Position numbers and translations under genes: made by a program. Positions 32,424 through 44,342 of a stretch of 64,000 nucleotides of DNA are shown here, piece by piece (the stretch's first letter is position 1; each line of letters opens with the position of its first letter). The DNA comes from Diplonema papillatum (taxonomy: Eukaryota; Euglenozoa; Diplonemea; Diplonemida; Diplonemidae): assembly GCA_030068145.1 (NCBI GenBank), contig JAPJBO010000037.1, forward strand, positions 383,001 through 447,000, read 5' to 3'. A model generated the notes under the pieces. The model worked only from the letters and a program-made list of their open reading frames with translations, did no database searches and was not told the DNA's origin.

Positions 32424-34259
32424 CCCGGTACAGGTTCTTGTTCTAGCCCCCCCGCCCACCGACCACATGTAGCTGAACCTCACAAAACAAACAAAAGGTC
32501 GAAAGACACCAATCTGTACGCCCCACGGGATCGTCGGAAACACATCGAAAATGTAGGCTGGTACCCAAGAAAATCGATTCGGAAAGTAGGCAACGCAGAG
32601 TAGCTAGCTCTGGTGGACAGCGACGTTTTACAGGTGGACACACTGTCCCTCTGGAATGATTTTGTTGTTGCTACGTGTCCGTGGCAACACGGGCTGCGGA
32701 ATGATTTGTTGTTGCTAACTTGTCTTCGTGATCGTGGAATCTGAGGGGACCGGCAACACCACCCAACGGCACCGAACGCTCTACACGGTGCACTAGTCAT
32801 GCCATTTACGAGTCACTTACTACTGATCTTACTAGTCATAATATTATGACTACTGCAGTAGTCATTCTTACAAGTGAATGAGTCCACCTTGTGAGGGATT
32901 CCTTCAGCAGTAGTCACTCGCAAGAAACAGTAGAAACCACCAATATGACACATTTGACCACCAGTAAGAATGACTAGTCACGTCAATATCAATAGTAAGC
33001 ACTTGTCAGTAGTAAATTACCTGGATATACCGTGTGATACCCGGTATACCCGGTGTCACACCCGCTTTTCGGGTGTGACTCGGGCACACTCTCTTTAACT
33101 CCGGCCTACCTCACCGTGTATAGCGGACGCGAGGGCCCCCCACCCCCACTCCAATGCTCGTGCGAGTCGCAGTCACAATCAGGGCGAGTGCCCTGAGTTT
33201 TTTAACTGATTGCTCAGACACGGTTGTAGGGGCCTTCTCCCCGTGACGGATTCGCCTGTGCTCTAGTAGCACGGGTGGTCCTGGCTGTGACGAACTACGA
33301 ACAGCCGCCTGACAAACCAGACTCACACCGCAGTCCTGTCTGCAGACACTCAGGTTCCGCGCTGATGATGGTCCGCCTTATGTGTCCGTGGCTTAAAGGA
33401 CCGAAACACGGCGCAGACGGGACCAGTGCGGTGTTGAGCACATACCCATTCCAAGCACGTTCTTGCAACCACCCCCCCTCCAATGCTCGTGAACTTCCCC
33501 CAAAGCTCCCTAATGCTTCACAAGAATGAGTGTTGCATCGGCGGAAAATGGGGAGGCTGATACATTGTAACCCCTGCCCCTTGGCGCGGCGTTTTTTTTG
33601 TAGCAACAATGCTTCGTAAACACGAAAGAGAACGCTGGCAGCGTGTTTAGAGATGATTAGCCTAACGTTCATATTCACTCACTATCAATCACGAACAGGC
33701 TAATCCTCCCCCGGCACGTACAAACTTTACCAAAATTCCGAACCTGAAGAATAGACCTGAACGAGACAACACACAAGAAGACCAGTCGGAAGACGATCAA
33801 CCAGTACGCACAATCAAGCCTGAAGAGCCTTCCCAATTGGAACGACCAATCTTGCGGGTTGCCCTGCAACGGATTGTTGAAGACTAATACAACTCAGGGA
33901 TGGATACGTTTACTTTACGGCAGTACGGCAAACCCACTATGCTGCCTGAGTTCAGCCCCGCGCACGTAGCGCTCACAAGGCAACCCATGATCACTTCGGT
34001 GTGGGATCAGTCCTGACCCCACACACCGAAGTGAGCCTAATCCTGCCGGGCGCCTGCTCCGTTGCAGTGTTGCTTTCTGGCCAATGCGTTCCATTCATTG
34101 CTTTTCTTTCCTGAAATTGGTATCATGATGGCAGCGTAACCGGATAGGCTCGAACCCTGCCGAGGACGTTTTTTGTTGCCCAGTGTTTGTTTTCGCTTCT
34201 TTTTGCTCTCGTGCCCCAGAATTGTGTTTTTAGCCCCAGCTCGAAACAGACGAACTTAG

Positions 34260-34590
34260 CATTGCCCGGACTGAGCATGACTCCAACTTAGCATCGCCCG
34301 AACTTCACCAGAACTTCGCAACGCCCGAACTTGCATCACTCGAGCTTAGCTTCGCCTGAACTTGGCTTGTGGCCCGAACTGAGCATCACGAGAGCTTAGC
34401 TGAACTTTAGCAATGTCCGTTAGCTTCACCAGAACTTAGCATCACTAACTTCGCATTGCCAGACGAGAACTGAGTTGAACTTAGCAATGCCCGAACTAGC
34501 ATTACGAACTTAGCTTCACCAGAACTTAGCATCGCCGAACTTAGCATCACTCGAACTTTGCTTCACAACTTAGCATCGCCCGAATTTTAA
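34260..34590 (+). repeat. GAACTTAGC minisatellite (unit B)
   Basis: Second copy of the array at 21945-22275, with no visible length change. Confidence 0.8.
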
Positions 34591-34730
34591 CGCTAGCTGC
34601 TGCCTTTAGTCTCGCTGGGCGCTGGTCTTTACCGAGCGCACGTACTGCCGTCAACAACAGGCGTCGAACGATCGCTTTTCAGACTCCCACTTTGACTCCA
34701 GCTGGTGGGTATGCAGCACAGCCCGATCCT

Positions 34731-35118
34731 GATTTACTGGAACGGGATTTGAGGTTACGTACACTTGTTGGACCCGAAGTGAACAATGCCTGGACAGGAC
34801 AAAGCCGGGGAAAACCCTGGTGGAGGTCCGTTGCGGTGTTGACGTGCAAATCGCTCGTCAAAGCTGGGTATAGGGGCGAAAGACCCATCGAACCATCTAG
34901 TAGCTGGTTCACTCCGAAGTTTCCCTCAGGATAGCTAGAACCAAAACAGGAGTTACGCCAGGTAAAGTGAATGATTGGAGGCATTGGGGAAATTGGTTCC
35001 TCGACCTATTCTCAAACTTTAAATTGGCGTGAGCTCGGGGTTACTTCCTTGAACCCTGACGTAGAATCATGATTCTAAGTGGGCCACCTCTGGTAAGGTC
35101 TGGACCTCGCTCCATGTC
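34731..35118 (+). rRNA. Fragment of nuclear LSU rRNA (unit C)
   Basis: Same piece and same five-base gap as in unit B, without the unit A duplication. It lies 80 bp upstream of the unit C gene. Confidence 0.85.
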
Positions 35119-35197
35119 TTAACCACCCTTCTAACGGAATACAAACTGAAGATTTCCCCCCCGCCGCCCGGGCTTCAAAAACAACCCCGGCAACACG

Positions 35198-38100
35198 ATG
35201 CGCGCGTTGGTTGTTCTGTTGTTGCTGCACGCATGTGTGGCGTCTGGGCTCAAGGTGCTGTTCGTCGGCAACTCGTACACTTCGGTGAACAACCTGCCAG
35301 CGATGTTCGAGTCGGTGAGTGAAAGCATGCTTCCGAGTGTCAGCGTGTCAACCGTTGCTATCACGCCAGGAGGGACAACTCTTGGACAGCACTCTGAGAA
35401 CGCAGCAACGCTCGCCGCAGTGGAGGCAGGTGACTACGACGTTCTGGTGCTGCAAGAGCAAAGCGAGCTGAGCGGGATAGATTCTCAAGGCGGGTACGAT
35501 GCGCTTTGGGAATTCTTACCCATCAGGAGCAACCCGTCGATTGTGTTCTACGAAACATGGGGCCGAAAGGACGGAGACCCGAGGTTTCCGGAGGCCTTTG
35601 GAACCTATTCCGCGATGCAGTGCTTGGTGAGCAACGGGTATACCGTGTTCCAGCAGTTCGCGATGACGAGAACGTGCAATGTGTCGGTGGCTCCTGTTGG
35701 AATGGCGTTCGAACGGATCTTCCAGGAGTCTGGTGGGAAGCCCGGTGTTAACGACACGGTGGGTGACTCGACACTGTTCGGCCGGCTTTACGCAAACGAC
35801 AAATCTCACCCCTCTGTTTTGGGCACGTTTCTCGCCGCAACGACGTTGTTCAGCACCATCTTCACTACCCGGAGGACCGAGTGGAGCGACAACATCCCGG
35901 TGCTGCCTGCCGGTGTGTCGGAAGCGGACGGGGCCGAGCTGCTGAGAGTCGCGCTGCGAGTGACGAAGCCCCTGCCGCCGGCGGTTGCAGCCGTCCAGGG
36001 GGCGTTTTCCAAGGGGTACCATTATGAGGACAGGTTATACGTGCGAGGCTGGACGATAGGCTACCATCACACCTGCTCAAGCCACCTGTACATCGAAGAG
36101 AACGGCGATGGCACATTGTCCTATGGTAACAATGCCACGCGGCTCATATCAGACAACGGCGCTGGAATCACGTTCGACGGCGTAGACTATTGCGTCGATG
36201 CACAGTACCGGATCACCTGCAACGGACCGTACTGGGCGACGTGCGAAGCAGTTCTTCCACCAAATCCCTGTTCACGCCACGCAACGAATGCAGAGTGCGT
36301 GGGTGATCCGCTGTGTACAGCGTCGCTGTTTTCACACAACGAATGTGTCGTGAAGCCAATAGTGGTGCCTGAATGCCAGTCGCTCGCATCGCAAGGCGTC
36401 TCGAATGATCAATGCGTAGAGGATTACGCCTGCATGGTTGTGGGAGGTACGTGTGTCAACCTGTGCTATCGTTTTCGGTACCTGCCCGAAGCATGCGAGG
36501 CGGCGACTTTGACGGGGAGCAACGGGCTGACGCTGGCCTGTCAGTACAACCAAGAAGATTTCCGTTGCGACCAGGCGGACCCCGTGCCGAAAGATGACTG
36601 CTCGTACGCGTTTGAGAGTGTATGCTCCCTCGCTGTTCCGTGTCTGTGGCACGCCGGGCGGTGCGAAGACGTGTGTGACACGGTAACCTCGGCATCAGGC
36701 GACCTGTTTGACTGCGCCCGGAATGAGGTGTTCCCTCACAGCTGCGGGTGGGACGGGCATCGTTGCACGGTACCCGTTTGCATCCTGCAGAAGAGTGCCG
36801 ATGACTGCCGAGCTGTCGGCGGTCACTGTTTGTGGTCCGAGGGACAGTGCTGGGCACGTGGCAGCTTTCGGCAGATCAGCCTGTCGTACGAACTTCCGTG
36901 TGACACGCACGCGGGCAACCAACAAGGCTGCGAAGACGACGGTTGCACGTGGGTGCCCGGCTACGAGCAGTGCCTACCACGTGAAGCACCGCAGAACAGC
37001 ACAACGGCTCCCCCTACCCTGCCAACGCAAGAACCGACGCCACAAGCACCTGCGGAAGTCACTGTTCTGTTCCTAGGTAACACCCTCACTTCGACGAACG
37101 ACCTTCCGGCGATGTTCAGGCGCATAGCGGAAGTTATGCTTCCGAACGTAACGGTGGCCACCCGTGTGGTCACCTTCGCAGACGCTACCCTCTCGGACCT
37201 CGCAGCGGACGCGGAAGTGCAACGGGTCCTGAACGAAACAGAATACGACGTCCTCGTCCTGCAAGAGCACGGTCAGGCCAGCGGGTTGATCACTGTGCAT
37301 GACAGCACCTTCGGCGAACGCAGGGCGGCAGAGAGGGCGTTGGACGAAGTGTTTGGGCCGTCTGCGGCTCAGCGGGACGCGGCGGTTGTCTTTTTCGAGA
37401 CGTGGGCCCACCGTACCGGAAACCCGGTCTTCTTCCCGCGGACGTTCCCGAGCTTCTCCACCATGCAGTGCCGCATCGCGAACGGCTACACGCACCTGCT
37501 GTGGCACACCGCCAAGCAGCAGCGCTGCGCAAGGGTCGCCGTCGCGCCGGCTGGGCTCGCGTTCGAAGACATCGCCAACGGAAACGAGCCACTTTTCGGA
37601 AGGCTGTACGCGCCCGACGGGCGGCTGCCCTCGCCTTTGGGATCCCTTTTGGCAGCGACGACGCTCTTCGCTACTGTGTTCGAGGATCGGCGTACCCAGT
37701 GGGACGTGCTCCGCAAGACGGCGTTGTCCCCTGCTGTTCTCGCTGCTGTGGTGCCAGGCTTGTCCGCAGCCGACGTGCAAAAGGTTGTTGACGTTGGCTT
37801 CGGGGCTTCTGCGGCAGGAGACGGACGGGCCAGACCGATGGAGGGAATCTTCGGGAAAGAAGACCTCCCGACCGGGGAAGAGTGGTACGTGAGGGGTCCG
37901 AGGGTGCAGAACGGAAGCTGCGAGGGGGCGTTTCGGTTTCGCGACATCAACGCGGCGCCGGGCGAGTTGGTCTTGGATGCGTCTGACGGGAGTGCCAGGC
38001 AGGTTGCGATCAAGGACCTCGGCTTCGGCCTCGGAATTAACGGCACCGCCGTGTGTACGAAACGGTTACTCCAAAAGGTTTGTAGCCGGCGGTACTGGAC

Positions 38101-39430
38101 GCCGTGCCCATCGGTGCCCCGCAGTGACATAACGGCACCCTGTGTTCAGCATCTGACCACTGAAGAATGCCTTGCGGACTCGAACTGCACAACCTCTGTA
38201 TTCTCGAACGGATGCACCCCGAAGCAGGTGGTGGTGCCCATGTGCGAGCTGCGGCCTCTCTCGGATCCAGAAAATGATTTTGAGGACTGCAGCGTCCGTA
38301 ATGCATGCGACAGTACTACGGACGACTGGTGGTATGGCTGTACTACGAGATGCCATCGGTTTGATGGGTTTCCCGATTTCTGCGAACGGGCGTCCGAGGA
38401 TGGTAGCAACGGGGTCTCGCTGACATGCGTGTATGACTTCGCTACGCAAACATGCGAGCAGCTTGGCCCGGAGCCCAAGAATGATTGTTCGTACCCGGAA
38501 GCAACCTGCGCGGTGTCTGTCCCCTGCGTGTGGGAAGGCGGCCGCTGCCAGCACGTTTGCCCAACTATTGCCGGGAACGTGACAAAGTGTTTCGAAGACA
38601 GTATTGATACAGTGTTTCCTTTTAATTGCGCGTGGGACTCCTCCGCCAGCAACGGCGAGGGCCATTGCGCAGAGCCTGCCTGCATCCATTTCGCAACGCC
38701 AGCCGACTGCGCGTCCCTCCGTCATTGCGCTTGGCGCTACAACCAGTGTTGGGCGGCGGATGCGTGGTTTTATTTTAGTGAGAGTACCGAGGATAAGTGC
38801 ATTTATGCGGGACGCGACTGTGACGAGAGGAACTGCACCCTCTTCTCCGAAAGGTATCACTGCGCGCCCCGCGCGTGGGTCGCGCCCGCACAATCTGCGA
38901 CCTTGGCGCCCCCATCTGCTGCCGTGCCAACGGTCGTGCCTACACAGCCCCCCCCTGCCGCCGTACCAACGGTTGTGCCTACACAGCTCCCCCCTGCTGC
39001 CGAGCCAACGCTCCGGCCTCCAACGTTGGCGCCCCCACTTGCCGCCGAACCGACGGTTAGGCCTGCACAATATGCAACGGTGACGCCCGCCCCAGCCGCC
39101 GCGCCGATGGAAGCTCCCACAGAGCGAGGGTCTCCGCCGCTCGGCGACACCCCGACAGACGCATCGGCGCCTGTCGACACGCCCGAGGCTGCCGACGACG
39201 ACAGCGAACGTAGCGAAAGCCTGTGGAAGTTCTTGGTTCCAGGTTTGATCTTCGTGGTCGTCGTTGCAGGTGTTGCGAGGTTCTCCCGCCGTCTGCTAGC
39301 GTCATCAAAAGACGCAGCAGAAGCACAGCACCAAGTGTTTTTCGAGACCGAAATGGAAAGCGCTGACTCACCGTACGGAGAGGTGGCAGAGGAAATGGAC
39401 GGTGCTCAAGACGGAATCTTTCTGAGGTAG
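35198..39430 (+). CDS. Diverged SGNH-hydrolase-like protein with expanded Pro/Thr stalk (unit C)
   Basis: The protein has 1410 aa. Residues 1 to about 460 are identical to copies A and B. From about base 36579 onward substitutions and small indels accumulate. Domain 1 keeps Ser26, Asp201 and His204. Domain 2 again reads GNTLT and DGRL, so it lacks Ser and His, and it has a short deletion near residues 780-795. The stalk is longer, with repeats of the type AAVPTVVPTQxPP (about residues 1240-1310), and the membrane helix (FLVPGLIFVVVVAGVARF, about 1345-1362) and C-terminus differ from A and B while SPYGEVAEEMDG is kept. Continued open reading over 4.2 kb despite divergence suggests constraint. 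Confidence 0.85.
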   Translation: MRALVVLLLLHACVASGLKVLFVGNSYTSVNNLPAMFESVSESMLPSVSVSTVAITPGGTTLGQHSENAATLAAVEAGDYDVLVLQEQSELSGIDSQGGYDALWEFLPIRSNPSIVFYETWGRKDGDPRFPEAFGTYSAMQCLVSNGYTVFQQFAMTRTCNVSVAPVGMAFERIFQESGGKPGVNDTVGDSTLFGRLYANDKSHPSVLGTFLAATTLFSTIFTTRRTEWSDNIPVLPAGVSEADGAELLRVALRVTKPLPPAVAAVQGAFSKGYHYEDRLYVRGWTIGYHHTCSSHLYIEENGDGTLSYGNNATRLISDNGAGITFDGVDYCVDAQYRITCNGPYWATCEAVLPPNPCSRHATNAECVGDPLCTASLFSHNECVVKPIVVPECQSLASQGVSNDQCVEDYACMVVGGTCVNLCYRFRYLPEACEAATLTGSNGLTLACQYNQEDFRCDQADPVPKDDCSYAFESVCSLAVPCLWHAGRCEDVCDTVTSASGDLFDCARNEVFPHSCGWDGHRCTVPVCILQKSADDCRAVGGHCLWSEGQCWARGSFRQISLSYELPCDTHAGNQQGCEDDGCTWVPGYEQCLPREAPQNSTTAPPTLPTQEPTPQAPAEVTVLFLGNTLTSTNDLPAMFRRIAEVMLPNVTVATRVVTFADATLSDLAADAEVQRVLNETEYDVLVLQEHGQASGLITVHDSTFGERRAAERALDEVFGPSAAQRDAAVVFFETWAHRTGNPVFFPRTFPSFSTMQCRIANGYTHLLWHTAKQQRCARVAVAPAGLAFEDIANGNEPLFGRLYAPDGRLPSPLGSLLAATTLFATVFEDRRTQWDVLRKTALSPAVLAAVVPGLSAADVQKVVDVGFGASAAGDGRARPMEGIFGKEDLPTGEEWYVRGPRVQNGSCEGAFRFRDINAAPGELVLDASDGSARQVAIKDLGFGLGINGTAVCTKRLLQKVCSRRYWTPCPSVPRSDITAPCVQHLTTEECLADSNCTTSVFSNGCTPKQVVVPMCELRPLSDPENDFEDCSVRNACDSTTDDWWYGCTTRCHRFDGFPDFCERASEDGSNGVSLTCVYDFATQTCEQLGPEPKNDCSYPEATCAVSVPCVWEGGRCQHVCPTIAGNVTKCFEDSIDTVFPFNCAWDSSASNGEGHCAEPACIHFATPADCASLRHCAWRYNQCWAADAWFYFSESTEDKCIYAGRDCDERNCTLFSERYHCAPRAWVAPAQSATLAPPSAAVPTVVPTQPPPAAVPTVVPTQLPPAAEPTLRPPTLAPPLAAEPTVRPAQYATVTPAPAAAPMEAPTERGSPPLGDTPTDASAPVDTPEAADDDSERSESLWKFLVPGLIFVVVVAGVARFSRRLLASSKDAAEAQHQVFFETEMESADSPYGEVAEEMDGAQDGIFLR

Positions 39431-42215
39431 TGTGAACCGAAGGTCATGACGGTGGTGCAGACAATGCCGGTCGCACACAAGTATCAGGTTGCCCAAAATC
39501 ATCAGCATCATGCGGAATCTCTAGTGATTTTGGCGCCGCCTTTGACGTGATACTTCTGGGTCACTTCTTAGTTCGAAATGAGCACAAGGCAGCCTCGAGT
39601 ATTTACGAAAGCCTGGTGGTCGTACGACGTTTTGAAGACTGCTTACGGTTACCGCTGTGGCCCACACCATTTTTGTAGGAGCTCGCAGCTCCCGTCAGGT
39701 AGAGATTAGCATCTCCTCACACAGAGCGGTTCATACAAGCACCTGCTGCATAGGAAGTCCTCGAGGCGGCCGCCAGTTGCCGAAATCACGCAAAGGGAGG
39801 AAAGAGCAGTTGGTAGCCCACACGAAACCGGTTCAGATTCACAGATGGGCGCTGTTTGGGCCTCGTGTTTCAAGGAAGCTTATGGCCTACATTTCTGGCA
39901 CAGAAAGTTTGTGGCGCCAGTATTCAACGTGTCGCGGCGCGGTTTAAATTCGCTGGCTCAACATTTCTTTTGTATAAGCACCTGCTTTGTAGGAAGTTCT
40001 TGAGGAGACTGCCAGTTGCGGTAGATCAAACGAGGTAAATGTGCTGTAGCCGACACGAAACACTGGTAAATCTGAGGTTAGTGGCGGGCGTAAGCGGTCA
40101 ACAAAAAAGACCCACTTTGGAGTTGTATTGTTGTTTTTTCCCCCCTCTAGCCTCCTTCGAAATGAGCACAAGGCAGTCCCTCGAGTAATTTCGGACCGAC
40201 GAAGACAGAAGTGCATTCCTCTGTTTGCACGCCGTGTCCCCCCATCTGCATGACTTCGTCAGTTTTCGGCTGCCAGGCAGGCATGCTCCAGGCTGGTCAG
40301 GCTGTCTTCCCAGCCAGCCCCCTGGTCCTGGGTGTGACGAGCTACGAACACAGCTGCCTGACAACCAAACTCACACCGCTGTCCTGTTTGCAGACACTCA
40401 GGTTCCGCGCTGAAGACGGTCCGCCTTATGTGTCCGCGGCTCAAAGGACCGAAACACGGCGCGGCGCAGACGGGACCAGTGCGTTGTTGAACAGATAGCT
40501 CGTTCTTGCAAATCCCCGCAACTCCCCTCAAACATAAGTCACCACCAAAGCTTGAAGCGTTAGGGGATATCCAATACGGGCTCACGGCGCCTGTTCGCAC
40601 CCCCAACGTCTCTATGACACCCCACGCTTCTGCAGTCAACTCAAGCTCAGAATACTCAGAAAGAAGTACGTATCACTACCACCTTGGGGAGCATCAAAAA
40701 CGGGTTTGTCCTTCTTTTCCCACACCTCCCCAAGCCTTTACAATCACGTCAGCCAAATGCTCAACAGAAGAAGTACTACGACGACCTGAAGTGTCAGGAC
40801 ACCCAATTAACGTTTCACGCTTCTTTTCCCACACCTCCCCAAGCCTCTGCACACCGCATACATTTGACAATTGTAGTAAGCGGCCGGGTTTTTGAAGTCT
40901 CCGTTTGACTTGAGGCGGGGGGGGAGGGGGGGGGTTTCCTTTTGTGCTGTTATTGGGCAGTGTGTTCTCATTCCTTTTCATACTCTGTGTCGCTTTTACT
41001 TTACTGTTTACTGTCACATGTGGTTGCGCATCCGTGAAACTTCGTTTTTAGCTCTGTGACCGACATCAGGTCCACAATTCTCTTACTTGAGTGTCGTACG
41101 GACAGCCCTAGTTGAATGTATTGCGAAGACTGAAGTTACTCAATGTGTCCCCTTGAAATCAGCACCTTCAGGGAGACGCTGCGTGTACAGCATGCACAAC
41201 ATCATCCGGAAGTCCTACGATTGCTGCGGAGTTTCAAGCAACCTTTTCTCTAAAAAAAAACGTAGGCTGGTGCCCCCCAAAACTGATTCATAACGTACGC
41301 ACGAAGTTTCCAGGTTTAATTTAATATCCGTGAAGGAGGTCACCAACTAGATAGACGGCGCGTCGACGGTAAATAATTTGCACGGCAGGAGCTAGCGGTG
41401 GTAGAATGCGACTTTTTGCGTGGCACCACGGGCCCCCGGGATGAGTCGTTGCTACTCGTCTGTGGCAACACGGGGAAGCGAGACTGATTTGTTGTTGCTT
41501 TCTTAGTGATCGTGGAATCTGAAGCCACTGGCGACCTCCACCAAACGGCTCCGAACGCTCCAGCGGACGCCAGCACCCTCCAATGCTCCTGAATGCCAGT
41601 ACGAGTGCCAACGCTACTCTTTCTATAGTGTAGTCTATTCATGATGACCAAATAGTAGGGCAACTACATATAAAAGGTCTCACGGGATCAGCCGGCAGCC
41701 GCTGCTTAACAGTGCATGCTGATCCGTGTGGTCCGTGTACGTAAAAGTTCCCAATGCTTAACGGCGGCCCTGAGATTACCCCCTCAGGTGACACCACTTT
41801 ATCTTTAGCCATACTTCAACGCCCTTGCTGTGGCAGACAAAGGAGACTTGTGCATTGTAACCAGCACGAAGTACGCAAAACGTACGCACGAAGTACGATG
41901 TTCGGGGTTTCGGGGTACCAGCCAGTAAGGCGCGGCGTTTTTTGGGTGATTCACCACAATTCCGAACCTGCAAAATAGACGAGACAAGAAGTACACAAGA
42001 AGACCAGACCAGTGGGAAGACGATCATCGAAGCAAGATCAAGCCTAGAGAGCCTGCTTTTTGGTAGTACGAACAATTTTGCGGGTTGCCCGACGGATTGT
42101 GAAGACTACACCAACTCAAGCACTCACCGTTCATCCATAAGCACCTGCTTTGTAGGAAATACTCGAGGAGGCCGCCAGGTGCTAATTCTCAAAGAAGGGT
42201 GCTTTAGCCGATAAG
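39431..42215. other. Unit C spacer: shrunken, diverged version of the A/B spacer
   Basis: Segments recur in roughly the A/B order: 39857-39960 matches about 18625-18735, 40196-40320 matches 18755-18890, 40545-40640 matches 18926-19035, 41086-41240 matches 19650-19820 without the hAT element, 41420-41580 matches 20380-20515 and 41940-42125 matches 21405-21580. A stretch related to 21000-21120 (40333-40495) is out of order. A GGTGTCA element lies at 41676-41795. The rRNA SSU fragment and minisatellite were not found. No gene is supported. Confidence 0.65.
41676..41795. mobile_element. GGTGTCA small inverted-repeat element (unit C spacer)
   Basis: Begins GGTCTCACGGG and ends GGTGACACC. The interior shares the GTGCATGCTGATCCGTGTGG phrase with the other copies, with substitutions. 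It is closest to 47979-48102 in its right half (CCCTCAGGTGACACCACTTT). Confidence 0.55.
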
Positions 42216-43650
42216 CACAAGGCAGCCCCTCGAGTGTTTCTTGTACTCCCCCACTTTCGCGGTTTCAACTGTTTAAGATTGCCCCGCAAGCAGATCTTGA
42301 ACACGGGGGGAAACCATAGCAGTAGCTACGAAGATCAAATGTTAGACCGATCTAACTCCATCCAGCCAACAAAATGAAGACTTACGTGTGGTCCACATGT
42401 GGACGCGCAAGACCTTTCCCTTATGTGCGGCGGGAACAAAAAGAACAAACAACCCAACGAACGCCGTCACAACTGACTGAGCGAATAACGCCGGAAACAC
42501 AAAAAGCAAACGAATTCCTGTAATTCCTGAACAAACAACCCAAAGAATGCCCCCGTCACAGGCAAAAACCGACTGAGCGAATGGAAACTGCTCTAACAGC
42601 ACAAAAGGAAAATCCCTCCTTGCCCCCCCGCCTACGGAGACTTCAAAAAACCGACCGCTTTCTACAAGAAACAGTCTAGAAATAGCGCCACCGCGCTCGA
42701 CTTGGCCGTTGCGACACTTGGCCGTGCGGCCTTGGCGGCTTGGGCGCGGGGATGCTGCACACGTGCAAAACGCCGAACGAAGACGTCGAACGGAAGGAAC
42801 TCGCCGTCATAAACGCCCTGCACGGCACCCCCGGGCTGCAAGAAGGGGCAGCGGGCAGACCAGACTGCTGCGGCAGGCATACCGGCAGGCCCTGTGGATC
42901 AACAAAATCAGGAGGTGTTCTATCCGTAGAAGTCCGATGACGACGCGCCGGCATGCGACCTTGGTCGTTGGTAACGACTTGGCCGAGCGAAGGCAAGAGT
43001 TCTCCGTCGGCTACTCCCCTCCTAGTCCCCGGATGCTCAACATTCGCTGGACTGCCAACACAAAAAGCATACGACTTTACCTGCATTTCCTGAACAAACA
43101 ACCCAAAGAAAGCCGTCACAGGCCAAAACCGACTGAGCGAATATCGCCGGAAACACAAAAGAAATAGCACCACCGCGCTATACTTGGCTGTTGCGACACT
43201 TGACCGTGCGGCCTTGGCGGCTTGTGGCGCGGCAGGGCCATGATGTAGCACGACTTGGCCGAGCGAAGGCAGGAGTTCTCCCCCCGGATGCTCAACATTC
43301 GCTGAAACGTGTTGACTGCCTTCATTCTTGTGGACGCCATGCTGGTCATTCGCTGGGAGATTCCTACCAGGCCAGCACCATTTGCCTTCCTCTCTTCTCG
43401 GGCAGCCTTTCTTTTCTCACATGAGGCAATGCTCCCAAAATCCAAACCTGAAACGGTAACATACCCAGTTTCACTGGAGTGCCCGTTCCCGGCGAGCTAC
43501 GAGGGAACGAACCTGTAAGAGTGCCAACGCTACTCTTTCTATAACGTACATTTCGTCAGTTCGTGGCTAAAAGGGAATAAAATTCATTTTCTGTGGCTAT
43601 GACAGTTATGGATTGACAAACTCCTTTTCAGAAGTTTTTGGATTTGCCCA
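42216..43650. other. Gene-free stretch with a degenerate ~480-600-bp duplication
   Basis: Bases 42678-42760 match 43162-43240 (CACCGCGCT...TTGGC-GTTGCGACACTTG...GTGCGGCCTTGGCGGCTTG), and a CTGAACAAACAACCCAAAGA segment occurs near 42530 and 43090, followed in both by GTCACAGGC-AAAACCGACTGAGCGAA. Open frames across both strands here are repeats in different frames and are not supported as genes. Confidence 0.6.
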
Positions 43651-43802
43651 TTTATTTTCACATCTTGAAAAAAAAAAAGATCTTGCAATTTTGTGAAAAA
43701 ACGTCAAGGTATGGGGTGGTCATGGTCATCGGGTCGACGGGGAGGATCACAAATTATCATGGGCTGTCATGTGATCTGTTGTGATTCCGTGTGATTTTTG
43801 TA

Positions 43803-43841
43803 TAGTGTGGTACTCATTCGCATGCAAATGACTCCCCACTA
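43803..43841. repeat. 39-bp near-palindrome TAGTGTGG...CCCCACTA
   Basis: A variant of the palindrome at 17262, here inserted within the subterminal repeats of the 4-kb element. Its centre is CGCATGCA. Confidence 0.6.
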
Positions 43842-44342
43842 ACGCAACAAGACGACGATTCTTGTTGATTTTTTGTGATTTAGAACGATTCTTTGTGATT
43901 TTTTATGGTAACAACCACGGTTGTCATTATCAAAAAGTGACGGTTGGCAGCGTACTGTGGAAATTACCATACAGGTGATAGCACATACGCACAAACAAAA
44001 AATATGCCGGCTGTACCATCACGTGAGGACATGGACCTCACCGATATCGATTGGGATGCGATCCCGGTGGCCGAGTTCCCGCCTAACGCCAGGCCGGTGG
44101 CAGGACATTCGAGGTGCGTGTTCTTCCCTTCGTGTGACAGCACACACGATCCTAACCGCGGCAATCGATGTGCCCGCTGTGGAGCCATCCACTGCCTAAA
44201 AGCTAGGCTGCGAACTAAAGAGAATCAGTCTCGGTTCGCTCTTCTCGTGATCTAGAACGATTTTCTGTGAGGTCGTCAGCAGGCAGATGCCGTAGTGCAC
44301 CTGTTTTAGCGGTTTACCTGTGGGCAGTTTTTTTTAGAGAGT

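Larger units (their letters stand above)
26966..34730. other. Unit B spacer, repeat-rich, 7.8 kb
   Basis: Collinear with the unit A spacer. Differences seen: 3 bp fewer in the CA-rich stretch near 29380, one substitution near 33097 (TTTAACTCC against TTTATCTCC), and 46 bp at about 33283-33328 that unit A lacks. A related 46-bp segment is present in the unit C spacer (near 40333), so the deletion is in unit A. Contains the second copies of the SSU piece, small elements, hairpins and minisatellite listed separately. Confidence 0.75.

Noticed and set aside
42676..43251. 191-codon minus-strand frame
   Set aside because: It spans the degenerate duplication, and both copies code different frames, so the open frame is accidental.
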